In this document: positions 1 to 5,653 of the stretch, one piece after another
Layout: each line of letters starts with the position of its first letter
Position numbering within the stretch: position 1 is the stretch's first letter
Source: CAZECR01 sp964510495
GTDB lineage: Bacteria > Patescibacteriota > Patescibacteriia > Magasanikbacterales > GWA2-37-8
Direction: 5' to 3'
DNA length: 10,397 bases
NCBI GenBank assembly: GCA_964510495.1
Contig: CAZECR010000035.1
Location: 1 to 10,397 of the forward strand
Made by a program: the position numbers and the translations under genes
The notes under the pieces: model-generated
The model's database searches: none
What the model saw: only the letters and a program-made list of their open reading frames with translations
Told to the model about the DNA's origin: nothing

Positions 1-1409
1 GCACCTTCCATCTCCAGCTCGATCAGTTTGTTAAGTTCAAGCGCGTATTCAACGGGCAGGGCTTTGACGATCGGTTCAATAAAACCAGAAACAACCAAGC
101 GGATTGCTTCTTGTTCGCTGAGGCCGCGGGATTGCAAAAAGAAAATTTCTTCTTCACCGATTTTACCCACCCGGGCTTCGTGCGACACGGTGACCTGTTC
201 ATTTTTAATTTTAAGTTCTGGAATGGTGTTGGCGATAGCATTTTTGCCAATAAGGAGGGCGTCGCAGACCATAGAGGCGTTTACGTGTTCGGCAGCAGGG
301 GTAATATGAATGAGGCCGCGGAACGTATTGATGCCGCCGTTGACGGAAATGGATTTGGAAACGATTGTCGAACTAGTATTGGGCGCAGCGTGAATTGCTT
401 TGGCGCCGGTATCTTGGTTTTGGCCCGGGCCGGCAAAGGCGATGCCAAGACTGTCGGAATGGGCACCGCGACCACGAAGGATTGATGATGGGTAGAGCAT
501 AGTAACACCCGAACCCATATTGCCATTAACCCATTCAATAACGCCGTCTTCGTCGACAAGCGCGCGTTTTGTATTCAAATTGTACGTATCTTTGGACCAG
601 TTTTCGATCGATGAGTAGCGAACGCGGGCGCCGGCATGCACAAAAATTTCCACACAACCAGCATGCAGTGAACTTGCCCCGTAACGTGGTGCGCTGCAAC
701 CCTCGATGTAGTGGAGTTGCGATCCTTCGTCCGCGATAATAAGGGTGTGTTCGAATTGACCGCCTTGTTTGGCGTTCATGCGGAAGTAGGCCTGCAAAGG
801 TAAATCAATCGTAACATTTTTTGGTACGTAAATAAATGTGCCGCCGCTCCAAACAGCGCCATGCAACATGGTAAATTTATGATCGTGCGCCGGCACGCAC
901 TGCGTCATGAAATATTTTTTAACGAGGTCAGGATATTTTTGGACGGCCGTGTCCATGTTTTCAAAAATAACACCCTGGTCTTCCCATTGTTTTTTGAGAT
1001 TGTGGTAGACGATGTCAGAATCGTACTGAGCGCCAACGCCGGCTAGGGCTTTTTTTTCAGCTTCGGGAATACCCAGGCGATCAAAGGTTTTTTTAATATT
1101 TTCCGGCACATCTTCCCAGCTGGTGCTTTCGCCAGTATCGGGGCGGACAAAATAGGTGATAGCATCAAGATCGAGCTTGGTTAAATCAGGCCCCCAGGGA
1201 GGAAGTGGTTTGTTTTTAAACAACTCTAAAGCATGGAGGCGTTTTTCAAGCATCCAATCAGGTTCATTTTTTTGTTTGGCGATCTCGCGAACCAGTGCTT
1301 CACTAAGGCCGGCAGTAGCCCGGTATTGGTTATCTTCCGGGTTGGCGTCGTCGTAGAGCGAGCGATCGGCGGCGAGTTCGGCAGCGTTGTCTTTGCTAAT
1401 TTTGGACAT
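1..1409 (-). CDS. sufB: Fe-S cluster assembly scaffold SufB (3' end cut by window)
   Basis: SufB is the core scaffold of the SUF system. With SufC and SufD it assembles [Fe-S] clusters in the cytoplasm from SufS/SufE-derived sulfur. Reading the minus strand from the ATG at 1409 gives 469 uninterrupted codons to position 3, ending in the family's usual LELEMEG-type tail, so only a few residues are missing. Family landmarks are clear: YFVRPDTGE near residues 86-94, the YIEGCSAPRYG loop near 234-244 (C238), AGPGQNQDTGAKAIH near 326-340, and VCDALLIGKN near 381-390. C382 aligns with the E. coli sulfur-transfer Cys405, and the H410-E411 pair matches E. coli His433-Glu434 at the same offset. The gene starts a leftward transcript; sufC or sufD probably lie beyond the edge, but this cannot be seen. 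There is no Shine-Dalgarno before the ATG. It is identified as SufB rather than SufD from the N-terminal region and the Cys382 site. Confidence 0.97.
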   Translation of the reverse strand, partial: MSKISKDNAAELAADRSLYDDANPEDNQYRATAGLSEALVREIAKQKNEPDWMLEKRLHALELFKNKPLPPWGPDLTKLDLDAITYFVRPDTGESTSWEDVPENIKKTFDRLGIPEAEKKALAGVGAQYDSDIVYHNLKKQWEDQGVIFENMDTAVQKYPDLVKKYFMTQCVPAHDHKFTMLHGAVWSGGTFIYVPKNVTIDLPLQAYFRMNAKQGGQFEHTLIIADEGSQLHYIEGCSAPRYGASSLHAGCVEIFVHAGARVRYSSIENWSKDTYNLNTKRALVDEDGVIEWVNGNMGSGVTMLYPSSILRGRGAHSDSLGIAFAGPGQNQDTGAKAIHAAPNTSSTIVSKSISVNGGINTFRGLIHITPAAEHVNASMVCDALLIGKNAIANTIPELKIKNEQVTVSHEARVGKIGEEEIFFLQSRGLSEQEAIRLVVSGFIEPIVKALPVEYALELNKLIELEMEG

Positions 1410-1429
1410 TGGTATAGAATAAGGGTGTT

Positions 1430-1446
1430 ACCAGTGTGTAACTGGT
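1430..1446. promoter_or_regulatory. Operator-like palindrome over the sufB start site
   Basis: ACCAGT (1430-1435) and ACTGGT (1441-1446) form a perfect 6-bp inverted repeat around a 5-nt centre. The flanking TT and TAA nearly extend it. It sits directly downstream of the sufB -10 and covers the predicted start (about +1 to +12), a typical repressor position. suf operons are often controlled by Rrf2-type or ArsR-type Fe-S sensors (IscR, SufR). The half-sites do not match an operator I can name, so the regulator is unknown. Confidence 0.45.
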
Positions 1447-1448
1447 TA

Positions 1449-1477
1449 ATCTTAGCTAATTTTAGCGATTTTGTCAA
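1449..1477 (-). promoter_or_regulatory. Promoter of sufB
   Basis: On the minus strand a perfect -35 TTGACA (1477-1472) is followed by a 17-nt spacer and a -10 TAAGAT (1454-1449). The predicted transcription start is near 1442, giving a leader of about 33 nt before the sufB ATG at 1409. The -35 box lies four bases from the ATG of the divergent flavoprotein gene at 1481. Confidence 0.8.
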
Positions 1478-1480
1478 TCT

Positions 1481-2185
1481 ATGGCAGCTCCGGTACCTGA
1501 ATTTATCCTTACCCTCCTTCAGAAAACGATTATCGCCCGAGATGTCTTAGAATTTCGGTTTACAAAACCAGCCGGTTTTATCTTTAAAGCTGGGCAATTT
1601 TTGCAATTTAAAGTTCCAACCGAAACGGGGATGGTGCTGCGTAGTTATTCCATTGCTTCGGCGCCGAAGGATGATTATATAGAAATTTGTCTTAAGGTCT
1701 TGCCTAACGGGAAAGCATCGGTTTTTTTGTCGGCGCTTGAGGTGGGGGACGATGCAGTCGTGCAGGGACCCGAAGGACATTTTGTGTGCAAGGACGAACA
1801 TGCTAAGCATAAGATTTTTATTGCGACCGGAACAGGGCTTGCGCCTATAATGAGTATGGTGCCTGACCAGCTCGCTATAGCACGGGAAGGGGCTCAGGTG
1901 CATGTGCTGTTTGGTGTTCGAAATGAGGCCGATCTTTTTTGGGTGGATCGCTTGAGTGGTTTTGGAAAACAGTACCAACATTTTACGCACCAGGTTACAT
2001 TATCACAGCCCGATCAACCGACCGGGTGGCAAGGGCTTACTGGGCGCGTTACCGCGCATGTTCCGCATCATCATTTGGAAGCTGAATATTATGTGTGTGG
2101 CAGTTTGGAGATGGTGAAGGATGTGCGAAAGATATTGGTAGATAAAGGCGTGCCGATGAAACAAATTCATTTTGAAATTTTTTAA
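1481..2185 (+). CDS. FAD-dependent ferredoxin-NADP reductase family oxidoreductase
   Basis: A 234-residue soluble flavoprotein of the ferredoxin-NADP(+) reductase fold, which moves electrons between NAD(P)H and a one-electron carrier such as ferredoxin or flavodoxin. An N-terminal FAD-binding beta-barrel (about residues 5-102) carries the RSYSIAS motif (54-60), where Arg contacts the FAD phosphate and Tyr/Ser the flavin, and GPEGHF (96-101). The C-terminal NAD(P)-binding half carries GTGLAPIMSM (117-126) and CGSLEMV (206-212). No 2Fe-2S ferredoxin domain is fused. The length is normal for a stand-alone reductase. The ATG has no Shine-Dalgarno and no convincing promoter of its own was found. 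Divergence from sufB suggests a role in Fe-S or redox metabolism, but the electron partner cannot be read from sequence. Related reductases (Fpr, oxygenase reductase components) are alternatives within the same fold. Confidence 0.87.
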   Translation: MAAPVPEFILTLLQKTIIARDVLEFRFTKPAGFIFKAGQFLQFKVPTETGMVLRSYSIASAPKDDYIEICLKVLPNGKASVFLSALEVGDDAVVQGPEGHFVCKDEHAKHKIFIATGTGLAPIMSMVPDQLAIAREGAQVHVLFGVRNEADLFWVDRLSGFGKQYQHFTHQVTLSQPDQPTGWQGLTGRVTAHVPHHHLEAEYYVCGSLEMVKDVRKILVDKGVPMKQIHFEIF

Positions 2186-2187
2186 TT
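2133..2187 (+). repeat. 55-bp direct repeat, copy left of the gap
   Basis: This is the last 55 bases before the N run: the final codons and TAA of the flavoprotein gene plus two bases. It is identical, base for base, to 2288-2342 on the other side of the gap. An exact repeat abutting both gap edges is the mark of an assembly overlap left unmerged. Confidence 0.97.
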
Positions 2188-2287
2188 NNNNNNNNNNNNN
2201 NNNNNNNNNNNNNNNNNNNNNNNNNNNNNNNNNNNNNNNNNNNNNNNNNNNNNNNNNNNNNNNNNNNNNNNNNNNNNNNNNNNNNNN
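2188..2287. other. Scaffold gap of 100 N
   Basis: Exactly 100 undetermined bases, the conventional placeholder length for a gap of unknown size. Because both edges carry the same 55 bp, the true sequence is probably continuous. Removing the gap and one repeat copy would place the 73-residue gene 18 nt after the flavoprotein stop codon. Confidence 0.95.
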
Positions 2288-2342
2288 TATTGGTAGATAA
2301 AGGCGTGCCGATGAAACAAATTCATTTTGAAATTTTTTAATT
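2288..2342 (+). repeat. 55-bp direct repeat, copy right of the gap
   Basis: The second exact copy of 2133-2187. It encodes a truncated duplicate of the flavoprotein C-terminus and its TAA (2338-2340) without a start codon. It should be read as an assembly duplicate, not as a gene remnant. Confidence 0.95.
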
Positions 2343-2358
2343 AGCGTATTTTCATACT

Positions 2359-2580
2359 ATGAGACATGAAGTTCCAAGGATTGACGGTGTTGTTTTTGAG
2401 GACCTTAGCACAAGTGAAAGCCAGAAACAAAGGCAGATGGGTGAAATAATGAGCCTTGCTATACAGCACTATAAGGGGCGAGATATACGTCAGGATAATG
2501 AGACTGGAAAAGTCTATATTCAAACAGATGAGGGTGAAAAAGAGCTCTACCTGGAAGATGGTAAAATTTGGATGCGGTAA
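2359..2580 (+). CDS. Hypothetical 73-residue protein
   Basis: A short charged protein that I do not recognise. The N-terminal part (about residues 1-40) has a polar, Gln/Glu/Lys-rich stretch likely to be helical. The last 30 residues alternate charged and aliphatic positions around two turns (DNETGKV, EDGKIW), suggesting a small beta-hairpin. There is no signal peptide, membrane segment or cysteine. No Shine-Dalgarno precedes the ATG, as for the core genes here. Once the gap artefact is collapsed it lies 18 nt after the flavoprotein gene, so the two are probably co-transcribed. A terminator follows 20 nt after its TAA. Base composition matches the core genes. Support is the complete reading frame and the operon-like spacing, not homology. 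Confidence 0.6.
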   Translation: MRHEVPRIDGVVFEDLSTSESQKQRQMGEIMSLAIQHYKGRDIRQDNETGKVYIQTDEGEKELYLEDGKIWMR

Positions 2581-2599
2581 TTTTGGTAAAAGAGTATTG

Positions 2600-2626
2600 A
2601 AGAGGCCTTGACAAAAGGTCTTTTTT
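2600..2626 (+). terminator. Intrinsic terminator after the 73-residue gene
   Basis: AAGAGGCCTT (2600-2609) pairs with AAGGTCTTTT (2615-2624), including one G-T wobble at 2605/2619 and one at 2602/2622, around a GACAA loop. The T run ends at 2626. Its loop and descending arm contain the -35 box of the next promoter, so the two signals share the same bases. Confidence 0.6.
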
Positions 2627-2636
2627 ATGCTATACT
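2608..2636 (+). promoter_or_regulatory. Strong sigma-70-type promoter
   Basis: A perfect -35 TTGACA (2608-2613), a 17-nt spacer and a -10 TATACT (2631-2636), predicting a start near 2643. It drives the structured RNA region and perhaps the exported-protein gene further on. It is the best promoter match in the window. Confidence 0.85.
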
Positions 2637-2642
2637 TTTGGC

Positions 2643-2830
2643 GTCCTAGAATATAGGATATATCGTTCTTTACAAAAGAAATGGCGAAGCAGGGCTCCCT
2701 GTTTGTGAGCGTTCCTGGTTACGAAGAAAGCTAATCTTAGCGGTTATTTTTCTCTGTAACGGGAGCTCCCTGGAGCTTAAAGTCTGGATCTCAGACTTTC
2801 CCTACTTCACATTTCTTCACGATCCATTAC
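2643..2830 (+). ncRNA. Structured RNA, 6S-like architecture
   Basis: No open frame is evident, yet the stretch folds extensively by eye. An outer stem pairs ATCGT (2662-2666) with ACGAT (2819-2823) and AAGAAATG (2676-2683) with CATTTCTT (2810-2817). Inside, CAGGGCTCCC (2690-2699) pairs with GGGAG (2761-2765) plus CCCTG (2768-2772) around a 2-nt bulge. GTTAC (2718-2722) pairs with GTAAC (2756-2760), capped by further short stems. On the 3' side an independent 8-bp hairpin, AAAGTCTG/CAGACTTT (2779-2799), sits in the open region. A closing stem, a central bubble with a 3' hairpin, a long inner stem and about 185 nt of length match the layout of 6S RNA (SsrS), which binds sigma-70 RNA polymerase. 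6S sequence is poorly conserved, so the identity is an inference. A long structured 5' leader of the downstream gene is the main alternative. No clear terminator follows. Confidence 0.42.
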
Positions 2831-2856
2831 TTAGCTTGCCGGAAAATTTTCCTGGT

Positions 2857-2894
2857 ATTCAGAAAGATACTAAATTATTCGTATTTTTCTGAAT
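2857..2894 (+). promoter_or_regulatory. Long AT-rich hairpin upstream of the exported-protein gene
   Basis: ATTCAGAAAGATAC (2857-2870) pairs with GTATTTTTCTGAAT (2881-2894): 14 bp with one G-T pair and a 10-nt loop, extendable by three weaker pairs. No U tract follows, so it is not a standard terminator. It could be a 3'-end processing or protective structure of the upstream RNA, or a leader element of the gene starting at 2953. Confidence 0.5.
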
Positions 2895-2952
2895 GCTGGG
2901 ACTGAGAATTTTCTCATTTTCTGGCGCGACTTCTGTCACAAAGGGGTTAGGA

Positions 2953-3483
2953 ATGAACCGTATTGGTCTCTTCGGAATGGTACTGGCCTCCCTCGCCCTT
3001 CTGGTGGGGGAGGTAAAGGCGACTGAGCATACTCCCAAGGTGGGTCACTGCACGCCGGCTATCACCGTCGGCCTTGGCCTCGGACTTGTTCGAGCGCACC
3101 ACAATCTCAAGGGCGAATTCGTCGCTGACCTGGGTGGTGCGGTTGCCTGCCGCGTAGCCAGGCGCTTCGAGTTCTTGCTCGAAGTCGCCATCGGTCCCAT
3201 CATGCCCAACTTCGAGGGATTCGAGGGCTCGCTCACTGCGGCCATTCTCTACGAACCGCATCGGCGAGTTCGTGTGGGCGGCGCTGTGATGCCTTCGTTC
3301 CTCGTCGGCGGACCGCATACGGGTGGCGGGCTCCTTATGGGGCCTGCGGCTCAGATCACGCTCATTCCGGGCGTGCTTGATCTCATGGCCCAGATCGGAC
3401 CAAAGCTCTACTTCCCCGATCTCCACATTGGGGCGGAGGCACTGGTCCATCTCGAGTTTCCGTTCGATTTCGGACTTCACTAG
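2953..3483 (+). CDS. Putative exported protein of unknown function, foreign-looking
   Basis: The frame is open from an ATG at 2893, but the ATG at 2953 is preferred. It has AAAGGGG (2940-2946) six bases upstream and begins directly with a signal peptide: positive N-terminus, hydrophobic residues 4-18, and a VKA cleavage site after residue 23. The mature part (about 153 residues) is rich in Gly, Val, Leu and Pro with short alternating hydrophobic stretches separated by turns, suggesting a beta-rich or small barrel-like fold. Two cysteines (33 and 66) could form a disulfide. I do not recognise a family. Composition is striking: sampled 60-base rows are 57-70% G+C against about 38-47% in the core genes, with codons ending in C or G. 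It ends in TAG, unlike any core gene here. A large hairpin follows. Together these suggest horizontal acquisition. Confidence 0.62.
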   Translation: MNRIGLFGMVLASLALLVGEVKATEHTPKVGHCTPAITVGLGLGLVRAHHNLKGEFVADLGGAVACRVARRFEFLLEVAIGPIMPNFEGFEGSLTAAILYEPHRRVRVGGAVMPSFLVGGPHTGGGLLMGPAAQITLIPGVLDLMAQIGPKLYFPDLHIGAEALVHLEFPFDFGLH

Positions 3484-3489
3484 CTAATG

Positions 3490-3550
3490 GATCACGGGAA
3501 GGGCAGGCAGGCGCTCACGCGTTTGCCGCCCTTCCCACGATCATATTTTT
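3490..3550 (+). terminator. Large intrinsic terminator after the exported-protein gene
   Basis: GATCACGGGAAGGGC (3490-3504) pairs with GCCCTTCCCACGATC (3528-3542), with one A-C mismatch. GGCAGGCGC (3506-3514) pairs with GCGTTTGCC (3519-3527) through two G-T pairs, closed by a TCAC loop. The T-rich ATATTTTT (3543-3550) follows. The stem of about 24 bp is unusually long and GC-rich for this region. Confidence 0.75.
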
Positions 3551-3582
3551 GGTGTAGCACTATCTGCTACACCCAAGATATG
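3542..3582. promoter_or_regulatory. 18-bp inverted repeat downstream of the terminator
   Basis: The arm at 3542-3559 pairs with 3565-3582 over 18 positions (one G-T pair, one mismatch) around a CTATC loop. The core GGTGTAGCA/TGCTACACC is perfect. It shares base 3542 with the preceding terminator and uses that terminator's T run as part of its own 5' arm. It ends nine bases before the predicted typA -35. It may be an operator for typA or an alternative RNA fold. Confidence 0.5.
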
Positions 3583-3590
3583 GTTGCAGC

Positions 3591-3619
3591 TTGATTTATT
3601 TAGTAGTTTGTGCTAAACT
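3591..3619 (+). promoter_or_regulatory. Probable typA promoter
   Basis: A -35 TTGATT (3591-3596), a 17-nt spacer and a -10 TAAACT (3614-3619) preceded by TGC, which forms an extended -10. The predicted start is near 3626, giving a leader of about 55 nt that contains a terminator-like hairpin. Confidence 0.6.
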
Positions 3620-3647
3620 CGAGGCCTACCCACGTAACCTTAATTTT

Positions 3648-3668
3648 ACTGCTGGAAGCAGTTTTTTT
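3648..3668 (+). terminator. Terminator-like hairpin in the typA leader (possible attenuator)
   Basis: ACTGCT (3648-3653), a GGA loop and AGCAGT (3657-3662) form a perfect stem. It runs straight into seven T (3662-3668). The element ends 12 nt before the typA ATG. Because it lies downstream of the only promoter I see for typA, it would end transcription early unless read through. It could equally be a backup terminator for the upstream gene. Confidence 0.55.
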
Positions 3669-3680
3669 GTTTAACATCGT

Positions 3681-5507
3681 ATGAAAATCCGTAACGTCGC
3701 GATTATTGCTCACGTTGACCATGGTAAAACAACACTGGTTGATGCGCTGCTTCGCCAATCTAAAACTAAACTTGATAAGGAATACGCCGAAGTTACCACC
3801 ATCATGGATAACAACGATCTTGAAAAAGAGCGCGGTATTACGATTTTTTCTAAAAATGCTTCGGTTGTTTGGGGTGATCCTGCTAAACCAGAAGATTTAA
3901 CAAAAATTAACATTATTGATACCCCAGGCCACGCTGACTTTGGTGGTGAGGTAGAACGCGTCTTGAAAATGGCTGACGGTTGTCTCCTCTTAGTTGATGC
4001 TAAGGAAGGTCCGATGCCGCAGACTCGTTTCGTTTTGAAAAAAGCCTTGCAACTCGGTCACCGCGTTATTGTTGTCGTCAATAAAATTGATAAACCAGAT
4101 GCTCGTATTCAATACGTGCTCGACAAAACGCTGGAATTATTTTTGGAACTTGGTGCAAACGATGACGTTGCGGAATTCCCGGTTGTTTTTGCTTCAGCTA
4201 AAAATGGTAAAGCTGGTTTTGAACCAGACCTTGCTGCAATGACTGATATCTCACCAATTTTTGAAAGTATTTTGAAAAATGTTCCAGAACCAACGGGAGA
4301 CCCAAGCGCACCGCTCCAACTTCTCGCTGTTTCAACGGTGCCGGATAACTATAAAGGACGTATCGCGATTGGACGCATCTATAATGGTACGATCAAAGCC
4401 AACCAGGATGTGATGCATATTGCCCGCGACGGAGCAATGAAAAAATTCCGCCTTACCGCTCTCATGACGTATGTGGGTATGAACCGCGTTGAAGCTAAAG
4501 AAGCTTTTGCCGGTGATATCGTGGCCGTAGCCGGTATCCCAGAAATTACTATTGGTGAAACCCTTGCTCAGGTAGAAAATCCAATCGCCCTTCCAACCCT
4601 GACGATTGATGAACCAACGGTTAAAATGACGTTTGAAGTGAATGATTCACCGTTTGCTGGTAAAGAAGGGGACTACAGTACCTCGCGCCAGATTCGCGAA
4701 CGCCTCTTTAAAGAAATGGAAAATGATGTAGCCCTTAAAGTAGAAGATGGTCCGGAAGGCAATTGGATTGTGTCGGGTCGCGGTGAACTGCACCTCGCGA
4801 TTTTGATCGAACGCATGCGCCGCGAGGGTTTTGAATTCCAAGTCTCTCGTCCACAGGTTATCATCAAAGAAATTGATGGTAAAAAAATGTGTCCGTATGA
4901 CCAGGTATATATGGAAATCCCCGAAGCTTACTCTGGTGTTGTCATGCAGAAAATGGGTGAACGCAACGGTCGCATGAATGATATGCGCAGTGAGAATGGC
5001 ATTATCTTTTATGAATTTATTATTCCTACCCGCGGTCTCTTCGGGTACCGCACCGAGTATCTGACCGATACGAAAGGTATGGGTATTATGAATACGGTGT
5101 TCTACGGTTACGATACCGATCCAGGTAACTGGAAGGAGCGCAACCAGGGTTCCTTGGTAGCGCATGAAACTGGTGAAAGTAACTTGTACGGTTTACTCGG
5201 TGTTCAAGATCGCGGCGAGTTGTTTATTGGTCCAAATTTCCAGGTGTATGAAGGACAGGTCATTGGACAGAATAATCGCGGCGGTGACTTGCGCGTGAAT
5301 GTCTGTAAAATGAAGCAGTTGTCCAACATGCGTTCAAAAGGCGATGGTAGTGCCGAACACTTCAATACTCCGCATACGATGGACTTGGAAGAATCGCTTG
5401 AATATATCGGCGACGATGAACTGGTTGAAATTACCCCGAAGAATATCCGCATCCGTAAGATGATCTTGAATGAGAACGAGGCGCGGAGAAAAGCAAAAAG
5501 CATGTAA
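3681..5507 (+). CDS. typA: Ribosome-associated translational GTPase TypA/BipA
   Basis: TypA (BipA) is an EF-G-like GTPase that binds the 70S ribosome and supports ribosome assembly and growth under cold or other stress. The 608 residues match the usual length. The G domain shows all motifs: AHVDHGKTT (10-18), ERGITI (50-55), DTPGH (80-84), NKID (134-137) and SAK (172-174). Family signatures follow, including DSPFAGKEG and SGRGELHLAILIERMRREG in the central part and the TypA-specific C-terminus with YEGQVIG, NMRSKG and ELVEITP near the end. Between the G2 and G3 motifs there are about seven more residues than in E. coli TypA (a GDPAKPEDLTK stretch near residues 65-75). There is no Shine-Dalgarno before the ATG. 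It appears to be a single-gene unit with its own promoter, a leader hairpin and a strong terminator five nt after the TAA. Confidence 0.98.
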   Translation: MKIRNVAIIAHVDHGKTTLVDALLRQSKTKLDKEYAEVTTIMDNNDLEKERGITIFSKNASVVWGDPAKPEDLTKINIIDTPGHADFGGEVERVLKMADGCLLLVDAKEGPMPQTRFVLKKALQLGHRVIVVVNKIDKPDARIQYVLDKTLELFLELGANDDVAEFPVVFASAKNGKAGFEPDLAAMTDISPIFESILKNVPEPTGDPSAPLQLLAVSTVPDNYKGRIAIGRIYNGTIKANQDVMHIARDGAMKKFRLTALMTYVGMNRVEAKEAFAGDIVAVAGIPEITIGETLAQVENPIALPTLTIDEPTVKMTFEVNDSPFAGKEGDYSTSRQIRERLFKEMENDVALKVEDGPEGNWIVSGRGELHLAILIERMRREGFEFQVSRPQVIIKEIDGKKMCPYDQVYMEIPEAYSGVVMQKMGERNGRMNDMRSENGIIFYEFIIPTRGLFGYRTEYLTDTKGMGIMNTVFYGYDTDPGNWKERNQGSLVAHETGESNLYGLLGVQDRGELFIGPNFQVYEGQVIGQNNRGGDLRVNVCKMKQLSNMRSKGDGSAEHFNTPHTMDLEESLEYIGDDELVEITPKNIRIRKMILNENEARRKAKSM

Positions 5508-5511
5508 GACG

Positions 5512-5540
5512 AAAAAATCCCGATTCTGTCGGGATTTTTT
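5512..5540. terminator. Terminator after typA
   Basis: AAAAAATCCCGA (5512-5523), loop TTCTG, and TCGGGATTTTTT (5529-5540): a perfect 12-bp stem with A and T tracts on opposite sides, so it can work in both directions. It closes the typA transcript. Confidence 0.93.
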
Positions 5541-5558
5541 ATTTTATAATGATCAGTA

Positions 5559-5587
5559 TTGACATTCTATGTATGTCCTGCTAGTGT
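5559..5587 (+). promoter_or_regulatory. Candidate promoter of the membrane-anchored protein gene
   Basis: A perfect -35 TTGACA (5559-5564), a 17-nt spacer and a weak -10 TAGTGT (5582-5587) rescued by an extended TGC just upstream. The start would be near 5594, giving a leader of about 74 nt with a hairpin. Confidence 0.5.
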
Positions 5588-5618
5588 GATGTGCTGTCCG
5601 GCAAGCAAATGTGCCCAG

Positions 5619-5643
5619 GCTCTAGAAAAGTATTTTTTAGAGC
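5619..5643 (+). promoter_or_regulatory. Leader hairpin before the membrane-anchored protein gene
   Basis: GCTCTAGAAAA (5619-5629), loop GTA, and TTTTTTAGAGC (5633-5643): 11 bp with one G-T pair. It ends 10 nt before the Shine-Dalgarno, so it may stabilise the 5' end or tune translation. The T run lies inside the stem, so it is not a standard terminator. Confidence 0.5.
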
Positions 5644-5653
5644 GTGTGCACAC

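Noticed and set aside
28..1550. Several plus-strand open frames of 60-124 codons inside and beside sufB
   Set aside because: They are antisense shadows of the SufB frame, which reads without interruption from 1409 to the window edge with many family motifs.
2133..2342. Genuine duplication of the end of the flavoprotein gene
   Set aside because: The copies are perfectly identical and both stop exactly at the N run, which fits an unmerged contig overlap much better than biology.
2893..2952. Upstream ATG that would extend the exported protein by 20 residues
   Set aside because: It would bury the signal peptide behind an internal extension, has no Shine-Dalgarno and begins inside the long hairpin.
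2947..3480. Long open frame on the minus strand, 177 codons, opposite the exported-protein gene
   Set aside because: High G+C makes antisense frames open by chance. The product is charged and low-complexity with no motif, while the plus-strand frame has a Shine-Dalgarno, a signal peptide and a terminator.
4647..5165. 172-codon minus-strand frame opposite typA
   Set aside because: It lies entirely antisense to a strongly conserved gene, has no promoter and no recognisable product.
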